Position numbers and translations under genes: made by a program. The notes beneath the pieces are model-generated. The model was not told the DNA's origin. It was given only the letters and a program-made list of their open reading frames with translations, and did no database searches. 64,000 nucleotides of DNA. It comes from Pseudomonas sp. LS44 (lineage in GTDB: Bacteria; Pseudomonadota; Gammaproteobacteria; Pseudomonadales; Pseudomonadaceae). Shown here one piece after another: positions 30,399-39,910 of the stretch. Position 1 is the stretch's first letter. Each line of letters starts with the position of its first letter. Where the stretch lies: contig NZ_CP102830.1 of NCBI RefSeq assembly GCF_024730785.1, positions 1,984,001 to 2,048,000 of the forward strand, given 5' to 3'.

Positions 30399-30557
30399 AT
30401 CAATTGCTTACCCCATGAATTCAATGTTTTTCCGCAAGTCAGACGACGTGTTCTGCATCACAGTCAGCGGCATCGACATTTATCGCTCAGTTGTTATAGT
30501 TGGGCGGTTTTCGCCATAACAATACTTATGCGCGCCCGCGCTGTTCGAGGATGCGTC

Positions 30558-31370
30558 ATGTCTGACTACAAAGCTTTCCGCGTCGAGCTGAAAGACAAGA
30601 TCGCCCACGTGGCGATTAATCGTCCCGACAAATTCAACGCCATGAACGCCGACTTCTGGACCGAAATCGTCGACATTTTCCGTTGGGTCGATGAGACCGA
30701 TGAAGTTCGCGTGGTGGTGCTGTCAGGGGTTGGCAAACATTTCTCGGCCGGCATCGATCTGGGCATGCTCGCCGCGGGCACTCACAAGTACGGCAAGGAT
30801 GTAGGGCGCAACGCTGAACTGCAGCGCCGCGTGATCCTTAAACTGCAAGGCTCCATCAACGCCGTCGACAATTGCCGCAAGCCGGTGTTGGCCGCGATTC
30901 AGGGTTACTGCTTGGGCGGTGGCATTGATCTCATCACTGCCTGCGACATGCGTTACGCCACCGTTGATGCCCAGCTGTCGATTCGCGAAGTCGATATGGG
31001 CCTCGCAGCCGACATCGGTACGCTGCAGCGTCTGCCGCGCATCATCGGCGATGGCCTGGCGCGTGAACTGGCCTACACCGCCCGCACCATCAATGGCGAA
31101 GAAGCCCGCAGCATCGGCCTGGTGAATCGCACCTACGCCGACCACGACGCCTTGCAGGCCGGAGTGCTTGAAATCGCCCAGGAAATCGCTGGGAAATCGC
31201 CGATCGCCGTGCGCGGCACCAAACGCATGCTCGATTACATGCGTGACCACAGTATTGATGACGGTCTTGAATACATCGCGACCTGGAATGCGGCAATGCT
31301 GCAATCTGAGGATTTACGCATCGCCATGACCGCATTCATGAACAAGCAGAAACCAGAATTCGCCGACTAA
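30558..31370 (+). CDS. Crotonase family, probable delta3,5-delta2,4-dienoyl-CoA isomerase
   Basis: A 270-residue fatty-acid-oxidation enzyme with the crotonase fold (HFSAGIDLGML oxyanion loop, LGGGIDLITACD). All three acidic residues of the mammalian ECH1 dienoyl-CoA isomerase active site have counterparts: D124 (GGGID), E144 (IREVD) and D152 (AADIG). The text GLAADIGTLQRLP is also ECH1-like. That makes dienoyl-CoA isomerase more likely than a simple hydratase. The start at 30558 is preferred over 30528. It appears monocistronic. Confidence 0.85.
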   Translation: MSDYKAFRVELKDKIAHVAINRPDKFNAMNADFWTEIVDIFRWVDETDEVRVVVLSGVGKHFSAGIDLGMLAAGTHKYGKDVGRNAELQRRVILKLQGSINAVDNCRKPVLAAIQGYCLGGGIDLITACDMRYATVDAQLSIREVDMGLAADIGTLQRLPRIIGDGLARELAYTARTINGEEARSIGLVNRTYADHDALQAGVLEIAQEIAGKSPIAVRGTKRMLDYMRDHSIDDGLEYIATWNAAMLQSEDLRIAMTAFMNKQKPEFAD

Positions 31371-31422
31371 GGCGTATGCGTCCGATGCTAGCCATTACAA
31401 CCGCGCGGGAGGCGCACTAGAC

Positions 31423-33087
31423 ATGGTTTCAGGAGCCACGTCCTTGAGTTTGGTGCGCGACGAGTTGTTCGCCACCATGGAAGAGGCCGAACAGAGCCTC
31501 GAACAGTTTATTGCCGAGCGCCACAACGGCAGCCCGTTACAACAAGCCGTAGAGAGTCTGCACCAGGTACGCGGCACCTTGAGTCTGGTGGAGTTGGCCG
31601 GGGCTGAGCTGCTGGCGCAGGAGATTCTCCAGCAAGCCACCGATATCCCTGCCGGCGCTGGCGAAGAGCGGGATGGCCAGCTGGGCGCATTGAGCAATGC
31701 GTTGCATGTGTTGCGACGCTATCTCGAAAATGTCGAAAGCCACCGCCAGGAACTGCCTGAGCTGCTGCTTCCGGCGATTAACGATCTGCGCCAGGCTGGC
31801 GGTCAGGCAGCGTTGCCGGAAAGCTTCTTCTTCAGCGCGCGTCTCGATCAGCCGCGGCCATCCACTACTTGCCAACAGCCGGATGCCGCCACGCTGCAAA
31901 ACCTGATCCGGCAGCTACGCCACATGTATCAAGTGGGCTTGCTCGGATTTATCCGCGAAGAGAGCTCCCAGGCCGGCATCAAAGTCATGGCTCGGGCGTT
32001 TAGTCGCTTGAACAGTCTGTTCGCTCATGAGTCGCGCGGACGTCTGTGCTGGATTGCCGCGGCGGCACTGGAAGCTCAGACCGATGGCCAACTGCTTGCG
32101 CGGAAATCGCGCAAGCAGTTGTTCGCCCGCCTCGATCGAGAGCTCAAGCAACTGCTTGCAAATCCCCAGTACGACGCGCCGCGTAATCTGCTTAAAGAGC
32201 TTCTCTACCTAGTGGCGCTGGCCGACAGTCAGGGTCCATTGGCGACTCAGGTTCGCGAGACCTTTGGCCTCACCCCGCTGCCGTTCACCGATCAGTTGCT
32301 GGAAGAGGAATACCAGCGCCTGGCCGGTCCAGGACAGGCGGTCATGCGTTCGCTGTCCTCGGCGATTCGCGAGGAGCTGACCAGCGTCAAGGATCTGCTG
32401 GACCTGATCGAGCGTGGCACTGCCGATAGCGAAGGTTTCAGTTCCCTGCAGGCGTTGCTGGCCAAGTTGACCAAGACCTTGAACATGGTGGGTCTGAATT
32501 CGGCAAGCACCATTCTCAGCGCCCAACTGCCCTTGGTGGCGGCCTGGTGCGAGGAGCAAGTACCGGACAGTCCGGCCCTCAACAAACTGGCCGATGCGGT
32601 GCTGCATGTGGAAAGCATGGTGGCCAATCTGGAGCGTCGCGATCAGCGTCCGCTCCCGGTAGTCGACGAGGCGGAAGCCTTTGCCCTGCACCAGTTTGCC
32701 GAAGCGCGCATCGTGGTGGTTGGCGAGGCGCAGGCCGGCCTGGCATTGGCCAAGCGGGCGATCACCTCATATCTGGAATCCAATGGCGACAAGCTGCACC
32801 TTGCCAACGTGCCGTTTAGCCTGCAATCGGTGCGCGGCGGCTTGTGGTTCCTTGGTCAGGCGCGCGCGGCGCTGTTGATCGGCGCATGCAGCGATTACAT
32901 CCAGAAGCACATGCTGGAAACCACGCAGATGCCTTCGGAGCAAATGCTGGAAACCCTCGCCGATGCGCTGACGAGCCTGGAGTATTACTTGGAAGGGGGC
33001 GGCGTACTGCGTCCTGAAACAACCCCGAGCGTGCTCGATCTCGCCGCTGAAAGCGTGCGAGTCCTCGGCTTACCGGTAGCGGCCTGA
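31423..33087 (+). CDS. fimL: FimL, Hpt-like scaffold for type IV pili and cAMP signalling
   Basis: A 554-residue protein resembling the N-terminal part of the ChpA sensor. In P. aeruginosa FimL works with FimV to activate adenylate cyclase CyaB and twitching motility. The sequence shows a first Hpt-like helix bundle with LHQVRGTL (His47 in H-x-x-x-G) and a second with [11 protein letters not shown], where the histidine is absent. The middle and C-terminus are helical without catalytic motifs. The nudC start codon overlaps its stop by one base (TGATG), so the two are coupled. Confidence 0.85.
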   Translation: MVSGATSLSLVRDELFATMEEAEQSLEQFIAERHNGSPLQQAVESLHQVRGTLSLVELAGAELLAQEILQQATDIPAGAGEERDGQLGALSNALHVLRRYLENVESHRQELPELLLPAINDLRQAGGQAALPESFFFSARLDQPRPSTTCQQPDAATLQNLIRQLRHMYQVGLLGFIREESSQAGIKVMARAFSRLNSLFAHESRGRLCWIAAAALEAQTDGQLLARKSRKQLFARLDRELKQLLANPQYDAPRNLLKELLYLVALADSQGPLATQVRETFGLTPLPFTDQLLEEEYQRLAGPGQAVMRSLSSAIREELTSVKDLLDLIERGTADSEGFSSLQALLAKLTKTLNMVGLNSASTILSAQLPLVAAWCEEQVPDSPALNKLADAVLHVESMVANLERRDQRPLPVVDEAEAFALHQFAEARIVVVGEAQAGLALAKRAITSYLESNGDKLHLANVPFSLQSVRGGLWFLGQARAALLIGACSDYIQKHMLETTQMPSEQMLETLADALTSLEYYLEGGGVLRPETTPSVLDLAAESVRVLGLPVAA

Positions 33088-33914
33088 TGGGTTGGCAGAC
33101 AACTCCCCCGCTGGATAACAGTACGCCGGGCGGCTGGGCTCTGGCGCGCAGCACGCAGGGATTTCTTGCCGATAGCAACGGTGTACTGTTCTCGCGCGAA
33201 TGGCTGAAGCGCCAAGACCTGCCGAACTTTGCCGAGTATGGCCTGGGTTATCTCAACGACGAGCCGGTATGGCTGCTGGAGTTCGGTCAGCCGGCTGAGT
33301 TGATGGGTTGTCAGTGGCAGGGCCTGCGCCAGTTTATGCTGCAAGCTGATTATCAGACTTTCCGCATGCTGTCGTTTGCTGAGCAGATTGGTTGCTGGAG
33401 CAGCCAGCATCGGTTCTGTGGTCGTTGCGGCAGTCGCAATGCTCTGGTGCCCGGCGAGCGCTGCTTACGCTGCCCGGATTGTGCGCTGGACAGCTACGCC
33501 CGAATTTCGCCGAGCATGATCGTGTTGGTCACCCGCGGCGATGAGATCCTGCTCGCCCGCTCGCCGCGGTTCGTGCCGGGCATGTACAGCACGCTGGCCG
33601 GCTTCGTCGAGCCCGGTGAGTCGGCTGAAGAGTGTGTGGCCCGGGAGGTGCGCGAAGAAGTCGGCATCGAAATAGGTAACGTGCAGTACCTCGGCAGCCA
33701 AGGCTGGCCATTTCCGCACTCGCTGATGCTGGGCTTTCATGCCGAATACGCGTCGGGGGAAATCGTCCCGCAGGCCGATGAAATCGAAGACGCCGCCTGG
33801 TTTCACATCGAGAAGTTACCGCCTTTGCCGATGCAGCGCTCCATCGCGCGCTATCTCATCGATGCGTACCTGGCACGCCGTCTAGGTCATCCCGAACCAG
33901 TGCTGCCACGCTAG
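33087..33914 (+). CDS. nudC: NAD-capped RNA hydrolase / NADH pyrophosphatase NudC
   Basis: Nudix enzyme that hydrolyses NADH and removes NAD caps from RNA. The 275-residue chain has an N-terminal domain, a four-Cys zinc ribbon (CGRCGSRN, then CLRCPDC) near residue 113, and a complete Nudix box, [20 protein letters not shown], at about 172-191. The NudC signature reads SQGWPFPHS in place of the usual SQPWPFP. Its start overlaps the fimL stop and its 3' end overlaps the convergent TSUP gene by 33 bp. Confidence 0.95.
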   Translation: MGWQTTPPLDNSTPGGWALARSTQGFLADSNGVLFSREWLKRQDLPNFAEYGLGYLNDEPVWLLEFGQPAELMGCQWQGLRQFMLQADYQTFRMLSFAEQIGCWSSQHRFCGRCGSRNALVPGERCLRCPDCALDSYARISPSMIVLVTRGDEILLARSPRFVPGMYSTLAGFVEPGESAEECVAREVREEVGIEIGNVQYLGSQGWPFPHSLMLGFHAEYASGEIVPQADEIEDAAWFHIEKLPPLPMQRSIARYLIDAYLARRLGHPEPVLPR

Positions 33915-34667
33915 ACGCGCCGTTAACGCCAGCACCACGAGAATAAACACCGGGCGAATGAATTTGGCGCCGCCGCGAATCGCCGTGCGTGCGCCGAGAA
34001 ATGCACCGAGCATCAACGCCACGCCCATGCTCAAGCCCAGCGCCCAGGCGACCTGACCCGAGAAGATGAACACGCTCAGCGCCGCCGCGTTGCTGACGAA
34101 ATTCATGCTGCGCGCCACGCCGCTGGCGCGCAGCAAGTCGAGCGGGTAGAGCAGCAGACTGCTGACGGTCCAGAACGCGCCGGTACCCGGCCCCGCGACA
34201 CCATCGTAAAAACCCAGGCCGAACCCTTGCGGCCACTGACGACCGCGGGCGATTGGCGCATCGCTGGTCAGAGGGGCCGGCGGTGTGCGGCTAAATAACA
34301 GATACAACCCACACGCAAACACCACCACTGGCAGGAATTGATTCAACCAAGCCGCTGGTAACCAGTGCGCCACGGCAGCACCGAGCAGCGCGCCAATGCC
34401 GGTGGCGATCAGTGCATTGCGCCACTGGCGTGGATCGAACAGTTTGCGGCGATAGAAGGTAACGCTCGCGGTAGCCGAGCCAAAGGTGGCGCACAGCTTG
34501 TTGGTGCCCAGGACCAAATGCGGAGGCAGACCGGCGGTGAGCAATGCAGGAATCGTCAGTAGGCCTCCGCCGCCCGCGATGGCATCGATGAATCCGGCCA
34601 TGAATGCCACCAGCGCAAGTGCCAGCAATGTGAACGGATCGACGATGAGCTCAATAGGGAAGGGCAT
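33882..34667 (-). CDS. TSUP family (TauE/SafE-like) membrane permease
   Basis: Inner-membrane protein of 261 residues with seven to eight membrane segments and the TauE/SafE repeat pattern ([19 protein letters not shown] in the first half, [14 protein letters not shown] in the second). Such proteins export sulfite, sulfoacetate or other sulfur and organic anions, but the substrate cannot be told from sequence. It converges on nudC with a 33-bp coding overlap. Confidence 0.88.
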   Translation of the reverse strand: MPFPIELIVDPFTLLALALVAFMAGFIDAIAGGGGLLTIPALLTAGLPPHLVLGTNKLCATFGSATASVTFYRRKLFDPRQWRNALIATGIGALLGAAVAHWLPAAWLNQFLPVVVFACGLYLLFSRTPPAPLTSDAPIARGRQWPQGFGLGFYDGVAGPGTGAFWTVSSLLLYPLDLLRASGVARSMNFVSNAAALSVFIFSGQVAWALGLSMGVALMLGAFLGARTAIRGGAKFIRPVFILVVLALTARLAWQHWFGMT

Positions 34668-34762
34668 AGGTCCAACGTGTGTCCGATTGCGCGAAGTGCT
34701 CGCTGGCTTGACGGTAGCTGGCTAAGCATAATGCCGGCTATTTTCCAGACAAGGAACGGCTC

Positions 34763-35413
34763 ATGCAGTATGACGGTTTGGCTTGGAGTGTCGCGCTGCT
34801 TGCCCTGTTGGCGGTCGTTGTCGCCGCACGCATTCTGTTCAATCGTCAGTGGTTTCTCGGCTGGCTGCGCGGCACGATCGGGCTGGCTTTTTTGGTCATG
34901 GCTGGCTTGGTTGGAGTGATCGCCTACGACCTGATGAGCTACGACGCATTACCGGAGGGGAAGCCTCTGGTCACGGTGAGTTTTCAGGCGGATGGCCCGG
35001 GGCGTTACACGGTCAACATGTTGGAAGGCGCTGATGAGCGCAGCGTGACGCTGGAAGGCGATCTATGGCAGCTGGATGTGCGCATGCTGCAGTGGAAGGG
35101 GCTGGCTGCATTGATCGGTCTACAGCCCGGTTACCGACTCGAAAAACTTTCCGGGCGCTTCCTCGCCATCGAACAGCAGGAGTTGGCCCAGCGTACCCAG
35201 GTGGCGCTGGCGCAAAGTCCTTACGGCATTGATCTCTGGCGCTGGCTGCGGTTGGGGCAACGCGATCTGTTTCTGTTCGATCCCCAGGCGCAGCGTGTGA
35301 CCTATCTGCCCATCGCCGACGGGGCAGTCTATGCGGTGGCACTGACGCCAACCGGTCTGTTGGCTCAACCGCTGAACCAGGCCGCACACCAAGCGTTGAA
35401 AAACTGGCACTGA
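34763..35413 (+). CDS. Uncharacterised membrane-anchored protein
   Basis: A 216-residue protein with two N-terminal hydrophobic segments (about 8-25 and 37-57), then a mainly soluble domain rich in beta-strand patterns (LVTVSFQADGPGRYTVNML, WQLDVRMLQWKGLAALIGL). No catalytic motif is recognised. By recall, similar pseudomonad proteins have been labelled multidrug transporter without evidence I can see here. AAGGAAC precedes the ATG. It is a single gene ended by a strong terminator. Confidence 0.75.
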   Translation: MQYDGLAWSVALLALLAVVVAARILFNRQWFLGWLRGTIGLAFLVMAGLVGVIAYDLMSYDALPEGKPLVTVSFQADGPGRYTVNMLEGADERSVTLEGDLWQLDVRMLQWKGLAALIGLQPGYRLEKLSGRFLAIEQQELAQRTQVALAQSPYGIDLWRWLRLGQRDLFLFDPQAQRVTYLPIADGAVYAVALTPTGLLAQPLNQAAHQALKNWH

Positions 35414-35426
35414 GCCAAGCTGCCAG

Positions 35427-35464
35427 GAATAAAAAAGGGACCCCGAGAGGTCCCTTTTTTATTG
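35427..35464. terminator. Bidirectional intrinsic terminator
   Basis: AAAAAAGGGACC pairs with GGTCCCTTTTTT around CCGAGA. It sits between two converging genes, ending at 35413 and 35475. Confidence 0.9.
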
Positions 35465-35474
35465 CTCACTTGCC

Positions 35475-36242
35475 TCAGGCGAGGAAGCCGCCGTCCACGT
35501 TCAGCGCTACGCCGGTGGTATAGGTGGATGCGTCGCTTGCCAGATACAACACAGTGCCGGCCATTTCGCTCGGATCGGCAACGCGCTTGAGCGGAATACG
35601 CTGCAAGGCGACATTCAGGATGGCGTCATTCTTGGTCAGTGCCGAGGCGAACTTGGTATCGGTCAGGCCCGGCAGCAGGGCGTTGCAGCGGATGCCGAAC
35701 TGCGCGCATTCCTTGGCGAACACCTTGGTCATGCTGATTACCGCAGCCTTGGTAACCGAATAGATACCTTGGAATTCCCCCGGCGAGACGCCGTTAATCG
35801 AGGCCACGTTGATGATGCTGCCGCCGCCGTTCTGCTTCATCAGCTTGCCGCCTTCGATGGACATGAAGTAGTAGCCGCGAATGTTGACGTCGACGGTCTT
35901 CTGGAAGGCGCTGAGGTCGGTGTCCAGCACGTTGCAGAACTGCGGGTTGGTAGCTGCGTTGTTGACCAGGATATCGAGGCGACCGAACTGTTCGCGAATC
36001 TGCGCGAAGACGCTCTGGATCTGCTCCATTTCACCGATGTGGCAGGCGATCGCGGTGGCTTTGCCGCCCTCGGCGATGATGGCGTCGGCCACAGCTTGGC
36101 AACCATCGATCTTGCGGCTGGAGACGATCACATGCGCGCCTTGTTGCGCGAGCAGCTTGGCGATCGCCTCGCCGATCCCACGGCTGGCGCCGGAAACGAA
36201 GGCGACTTTGCCGTCGAGGTCGAACAGATGAGTCTTGGACAT
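35475..36242 (-). CDS. Short-chain dehydrogenase/reductase
   Basis: Classical SDR of 255 residues. The NAD(P)-binding motif is VSGASRGIGEAIAKLL, followed by NNAAT, the catalytic Ser region and YSVTKAAV (Tyr-x-x-x-Lys). It lies directly downstream (37 bp) of an aminoglycoside-phosphotransferase-like gene on the same strand, a pairing often seen with acyl-CoA metabolism genes. The exact substrate is unknown. Confidence 0.9.
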   Translation of the reverse strand: MSKTHLFDLDGKVAFVSGASRGIGEAIAKLLAQQGAHVIVSSRKIDGCQAVADAIIAEGGKATAIACHIGEMEQIQSVFAQIREQFGRLDILVNNAATNPQFCNVLDTDLSAFQKTVDVNIRGYYFMSIEGGKLMKQNGGGSIINVASINGVSPGEFQGIYSVTKAAVISMTKVFAKECAQFGIRCNALLPGLTDTKFASALTKNDAILNVALQRIPLKRVADPSEMAGTVLYLASDASTYTTGVALNVDGGFLA

Positions 36243-36279
36243 GGGGTTCCCCTTGCTATGTGCGATTGACTGGAAACAG

Positions 36280-37347
36280 TTACAGCCGTGATTTATCGAT
36301 GACCTGCAGGCACACCTGCTCCAACAACTTGTTCGCGTGAATGAACTGCGCGAAACGTTTGTCCTGGGTTTGGCCGTGGAAGAAGCGGTAGTAGATCTGC
36401 TGCATGATGCCGGCCAGACGGAACACGCCGTAGGTGTAATAGAAATCGAAGTTAGTGATTTCGATGCCGGAGCGCTCGGCGTAGTAATCGGCGAATTGCT
36501 GGCGGGTCAGCATGCCCGGTAAGTGGCTCGGCTGCCGGCGCAGCGCTTGCATCGGCGCCGGATCGTCGGCCTGAATCCAGTAGGCGAGGGTGTTGCCCAA
36601 GTCCATCAGCGGATCGCCGATGGTGGTCATCTCCCAGTCCAGTACCCCGATGATCTTCATCGGGTTGGCCGGGTCGAGGATGACGTTGTCCAAGCGGTAA
36701 TCGTTGTGCACGATCCCCGGTTTCGGATGGTCGGCGGGCATCTTGTCGTTGAGCCAGGACTTGACCGCTTCCCACTGCGGCGCGTCAGGGGTCATGGCCT
36801 TCTCGTAGCGGTCGATCCAGCCACCGATCTGGCGTTGTACGTAACCTTCTGGCTTGCCGAGGTCGGCGAGGCCGCAGGCCTTGTAATCGACGTTGTGCAG
36901 GTCGACCAGCTTATCAACGAAGTTTTCGCACAGCTGGCGAGTACGCGCTTCGTCCAGATTCAGCTCAGGCGGCAGTTCGTCACGCAGGATGATGCCCTTG
37001 ACGCGTTCCATCACGTAGAACTCGGCGCCAATCACTGAGTCGTCGGTGCAATGCGCATAGGCCTTCGGACAGTAAGGAAAACCGGCGTTCAATTGATTGA
37101 GAATGCGGAATTCGCGACCCATGTCGTGAGCGGATTTGGCCTTCTTGCCGAATGGCGGCCGGCGCAATACAAACTCCTGCTCGGGGTATTCCAGCAGGTA
37201 AGTCAGATTGGAAGCGCCACCAGGGAATTGGCTGATGCGAGGCGTGCCAGAGAGTCCGGAAATATGGAATTTGAGATAAGTATCGATCGCGGTTGCGTCG
37301 AGTTCTTCACCTTCGCGGATGCGGGTGGATTGATCAGTAAGCGCCAT
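36280..37347 (-). CDS. APH-family phosphotransferase (ACAD10-like)
   Basis: A 355-residue protein-kinase-fold phosphotransferase. Visible features are the N-lobe FPGGASNLTYLLE, the catalytic loop IVHNDYRLDNVIL and the metal-binding VLDWEMTTIGDPLMDL. The sequence is closer to the APH domain of ACAD10/11 enzymes, which phosphorylate 4-hydroxyacyl-CoAs, than to antibiotic-modifying kinases. Drug resistance should not be assumed. It is cotranscribed with the SDR downstream. Confidence 0.87.
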   Translation of the reverse strand: MALTDQSTRIREGEELDATAIDTYLKFHISGLSGTPRISQFPGGASNLTYLLEYPEQEFVLRRPPFGKKAKSAHDMGREFRILNQLNAGFPYCPKAYAHCTDDSVIGAEFYVMERVKGIILRDELPPELNLDEARTRQLCENFVDKLVDLHNVDYKACGLADLGKPEGYVQRQIGGWIDRYEKAMTPDAPQWEAVKSWLNDKMPADHPKPGIVHNDYRLDNVILDPANPMKIIGVLDWEMTTIGDPLMDLGNTLAYWIQADDPAPMQALRRQPSHLPGMLTRQQFADYYAERSGIEITNFDFYYTYGVFRLAGIMQQIYYRFFHGQTQDKRFAQFIHANKLLEQVCLQVIDKSRL

Positions 37348-37494
37348 ACTTATCCCTTTTATTTATGATGGGAAGCCAAGACTATTGGCTAATCTAATGC
37401 TGCTTCACCTGCCTCACAAGCTCGACCAGGGGTTTATTGGTGAGCGTGTTGCAGCTCGATCAACCTGCCTGATTGCTCTTTTCGAATGAAAAAA

Positions 37495-37518
37495 AACCGG
37501 AGTCCATGGACTCCGGTT
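37495..37518 (-). terminator. Intrinsic terminator of the SCP2 gene
   Basis: AACCGGAGTCC pairs with GGACTCCGGTT around AT. On the minus strand it is followed by a run of T (the A-run at 37488-37496 on plus). The rest of 37348-37544 shows no gene. Confidence 0.85.
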
Positions 37519-37544
37519 CTTGGTATCGCATAGCGAGATAAAGC

Positions 37545-37859
37545 TTAGACCGGGAACAGCTCGCCCAGCTTCATCGCCAGCATCATGTCGCCTTCGGCGC
37601 GCAGTTTGCCGCCCATGAAAGCCTGCATGCCATCGGTCTCGCCGCTGGTGATGCCTTTCAGGGTTTCGGTGTTCATGATCAGGGTAACGTTCGGGTTCGG
37701 CGCGTCGCCTTGCTGCAGATCGCAAGTGCCGTCCTTGACTACCAAGTAGTGGTTCTCACCATCTTCGATGTTGAACTGGAATACCAGATCAAGGCCGGCC
37801 GCGGCACTGGCGTTGAACTTGGATTGCATGTTTTTAACGATTTCAGCAGTGCTGCTCAT
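37545..37859 (-). CDS. SCP2 sterol-binding domain protein
   Basis: A 104-residue single-domain SCP2 protein starting MSSTAEIVKNMQSKFN at 37859. The longer in-frame reading frame upstream is not coding. The family forms a small hydrophobic-tunnel fold that binds lipids or acyl-CoAs. The typical C-terminal block GMQAFMGGKLRAEGDMMLAM is present. It is 62 bp downstream of the phosphatase gene and near the SDR/APH pair, which together suggest lipid metabolism. Confidence 0.9.
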   Translation of the reverse strand: MSSTAEIVKNMQSKFNASAAAGLDLVFQFNIEDGENHYLVVKDGTCDLQQGDAPNPNVTLIMNTETLKGITSGETDGMQAFMGGKLRAEGDMMLAMKLGELFPV

Positions 37860-37921
37860 GGGGTGGTCCTTTTTGGTTTTCAGGTTGTTCCAACGGCCTT
37901 GCGGCCAGTATTCCGGGGCGC

Positions 37922-38641
37922 TCAGCGGTAGGTGATGAGTTCCGGGGCCTTCAACGATTCCAGATGTGCATGGCTGTTGAAGGAAGCCAAAGCCACTTCG
38001 CGGCCGCGGAACTTCAGACGGTTGAGCGAAGTGTTGAGGATTTGCCAATTGAGTTCGAATGCCTTGGCCACCGGTATGCCGGTGACTAGGTGGAGCAGTG
38101 CGGTAATGGTGCCGCCCGAAGTGAATACGGCGACGTTCTGCTTGTTGGTGGTTGTGTCGAGAATGCGGTCGAGCCCGGCCTCGACTGCGTCGACAAAGCT
38201 TTGCCAGCTGGCCAGGTCGGATTCGTGTTCGCCATTGATCCAACGACCTATCAGCAACGCAAACAGGCGCTGGAACTCGGCCCGGTTCTGCGCGCCATTA
38301 CGCAATACATACAGCGCCTCGGGTTCGCCGCTGACCAGGCTTGGGAGCAGGGCGCGGATAACGCCATCGGCATCGAACTCGTTGAATGCGCTATCGGTTT
38401 CGATCTCTGGAGCGTCCAAGCCGGCCGCCCGGTATTGAGCAAAAGCATGTTCGGCTGTGTGCTGCTGGCGGCGCAGATCGCCGCTAATAGCACGGTCAAA
38501 CTGAGCGCCGATTTGAATCAGATACTTGCCCAGCAGTTCCGCTTGGCGGATCCCGGTTTCGGACAATACATCGTAATCGTCTGCGCCGAAGGAGGCCTGG
38601 CCATGTCGAATCAGGTAAATGCTGCCCACGCTTTGGCTCAT
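37922..38641 (-). CDS. Histidine phosphatase (phosphoglycerate mutase superfamily)
   Basis: A 239-residue cytosolic protein with the RHG catalytic motif at YLIRHGQASFG near the N-terminus and the second catalytic His in AVFTSGGTITALLH, where the usual Ser-His-Gly is replaced by Ser-Gly-Gly. The start at 38641 (MSQSVGSIYLIRHG) fits the family; an upstream ATG adds 38 unrelated residues. Substrate unknown. It forms a likely operon with the SCP2 gene. Confidence 0.87.
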   Translation of the reverse strand: MSQSVGSIYLIRHGQASFGADDYDVLSETGIRQAELLGKYLIQIGAQFDRAISGDLRRQQHTAEHAFAQYRAAGLDAPEIETDSAFNEFDADGVIRALLPSLVSGEPEALYVLRNGAQNRAEFQRLFALLIGRWINGEHESDLASWQSFVDAVEAGLDRILDTTTNKQNVAVFTSGGTITALLHLVTGIPVAKAFELNWQILNTSLNRLKFRGREVALASFNSHAHLESLKAPELITYR

Positions 38642-38862
38642 CCGAAAAGGTGAAGATTTCGCGAGGTTATGAGGATAGGTAGGCCGTGTCAACGAAAAAA
38701 CATACGCTTGTTTGAATTGGTTAGGCGGCCACTTCTTACGTTGGGAAGGCCGCACGGTTGCCCGTCCATTTGCTGGTCGGCGCTCAGTTGGCTGGGTATG
38801 CTTGGGCGATCATTGATCGCGCTCCCATATGGGGTCGCGAAGTAACAAGCAAGGGGAAATGC

Positions 38863-39882
38863 GTGGAGTTTCTAGCTGACTATGCGGGCTTTCTGGCCAA
38901 GACGATAACGCTGGTGGTGGCGGTGCTCGTGGTGCTGGCGGCCATCGCCGTATTGCGCAGTAAAGGCCGCAGCAAAAGCTCCGGGCAGCTGCAAGTGCGC
39001 AAACTCAACGACTTCTACAAGGCACTGCATCAAGGCTTGGAACAAGCGGTGCTAGACAAAAGCCGGTTGAAAGCGGTGCGTAAAGCAGAAGCCAAAGCCG
39101 AGAAACTGGCGAAAAAAACCGCAGCGGAGAAACCGCGGGTTTTTGTCCTGGATTTCGATGGCGACATCAAGGCTTCAGCCACCGACAACCTACGCCATGA
39201 AGTGACCGCCTTGCTGAGCATGGCAACCTCGCAGGACGAGGTAGTGCTGCGTCTCGAAAGTGGCGGCGGTTTGGTGCATAGCTATGGCCTGGCCGCATCA
39301 CAGTTGGCGCGCATTCGTCAGGCGGGCGTACCGTTGACCGTCTGCATCGACAAGGTCGCGGCAAGCGGCGGCTACATGATGGCGTGCATTGGCGAGAAGA
39401 TCATTTCCGCGCCATTCGCCATCCTCGGCTCCATTGGCGTGGTCGCGCAGCTACCCAATATTCATAAACTTCTGAAAAAACACGAAATCGATTTCGAAGT
39501 GCTGACCGCCGGCGAGTACAAAAGAACCTTGACGGTTTTTGGCGAAAATACCGAAAAGGGCCGGGAAAAATTCCAGGAAGACTTGGAAACCACTCATGAA
39601 CTGTTCAAAGGCTTCGTGGCCAGCCACCGCCCGCAGTTGAATATCGATGAGATCGCCACGGGCGAAATCTGGCTGGGACAGGCCGCGCTAGGCAAGAAGC
39701 TGGTGGATGAGTTGATGACCAGCGATGAGTATCTGGCGACGCGAGCCAAGCACGCCGAGCTGTTCCACTTGCATTACGCGCAGAAGAAAACCCTTCAAGA
39801 ACGCATGGGTTTGGCAGTGAGCCTGGCGGCAGATCGCCTGTTGCTGCAATGGGTCAGTCGGCTCAATCAACGGTTCTGGTAA
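38863..39882 (+). CDS. sohB: Protease SohB (S49 family)
   Basis: Membrane-anchored serine protease of the SppA/S49 family, 339 residues. GTG at 38863 is preferred because AGGGGA precedes it and the product begins (M)EFLADYAGFLAKT, followed by a membrane segment. The longer in-frame start at 38758 is not conserved. The catalytic Ser lies in DKVAASGGYMMAC, and the Lys in the region after ILGSIGVVAQLP. It is divergent from the phosphatase gene, with a 220-bp gap containing no other gene. Confidence 0.9.
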   Translation: MEFLADYAGFLAKTITLVVAVLVVLAAIAVLRSKGRSKSSGQLQVRKLNDFYKALHQGLEQAVLDKSRLKAVRKAEAKAEKLAKKTAAEKPRVFVLDFDGDIKASATDNLRHEVTALLSMATSQDEVVLRLESGGGLVHSYGLAASQLARIRQAGVPLTVCIDKVAASGGYMMACIGEKIISAPFAILGSIGVVAQLPNIHKLLKKHEIDFEVLTAGEYKRTLTVFGENTEKGREKFQEDLETTHELFKGFVASHRPQLNIDEIATGEIWLGQAALGKKLVDELMTSDEYLATRAKHAELFHLHYAQKKTLQERMGLAVSLAADRLLLQWVSRLNQRFW

Positions 39883-39910
39883 ACGAATTCCGCTATTCAG
39901 GAGGTTGGTA

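Noticed and set aside
36280..37347. Aminoglycoside resistance phosphotransferase
   Set aside because: It has the APH fold, but its motifs and SDR neighbour fit ACAD10-like acyl-CoA metabolism; no evidence of drug modification.
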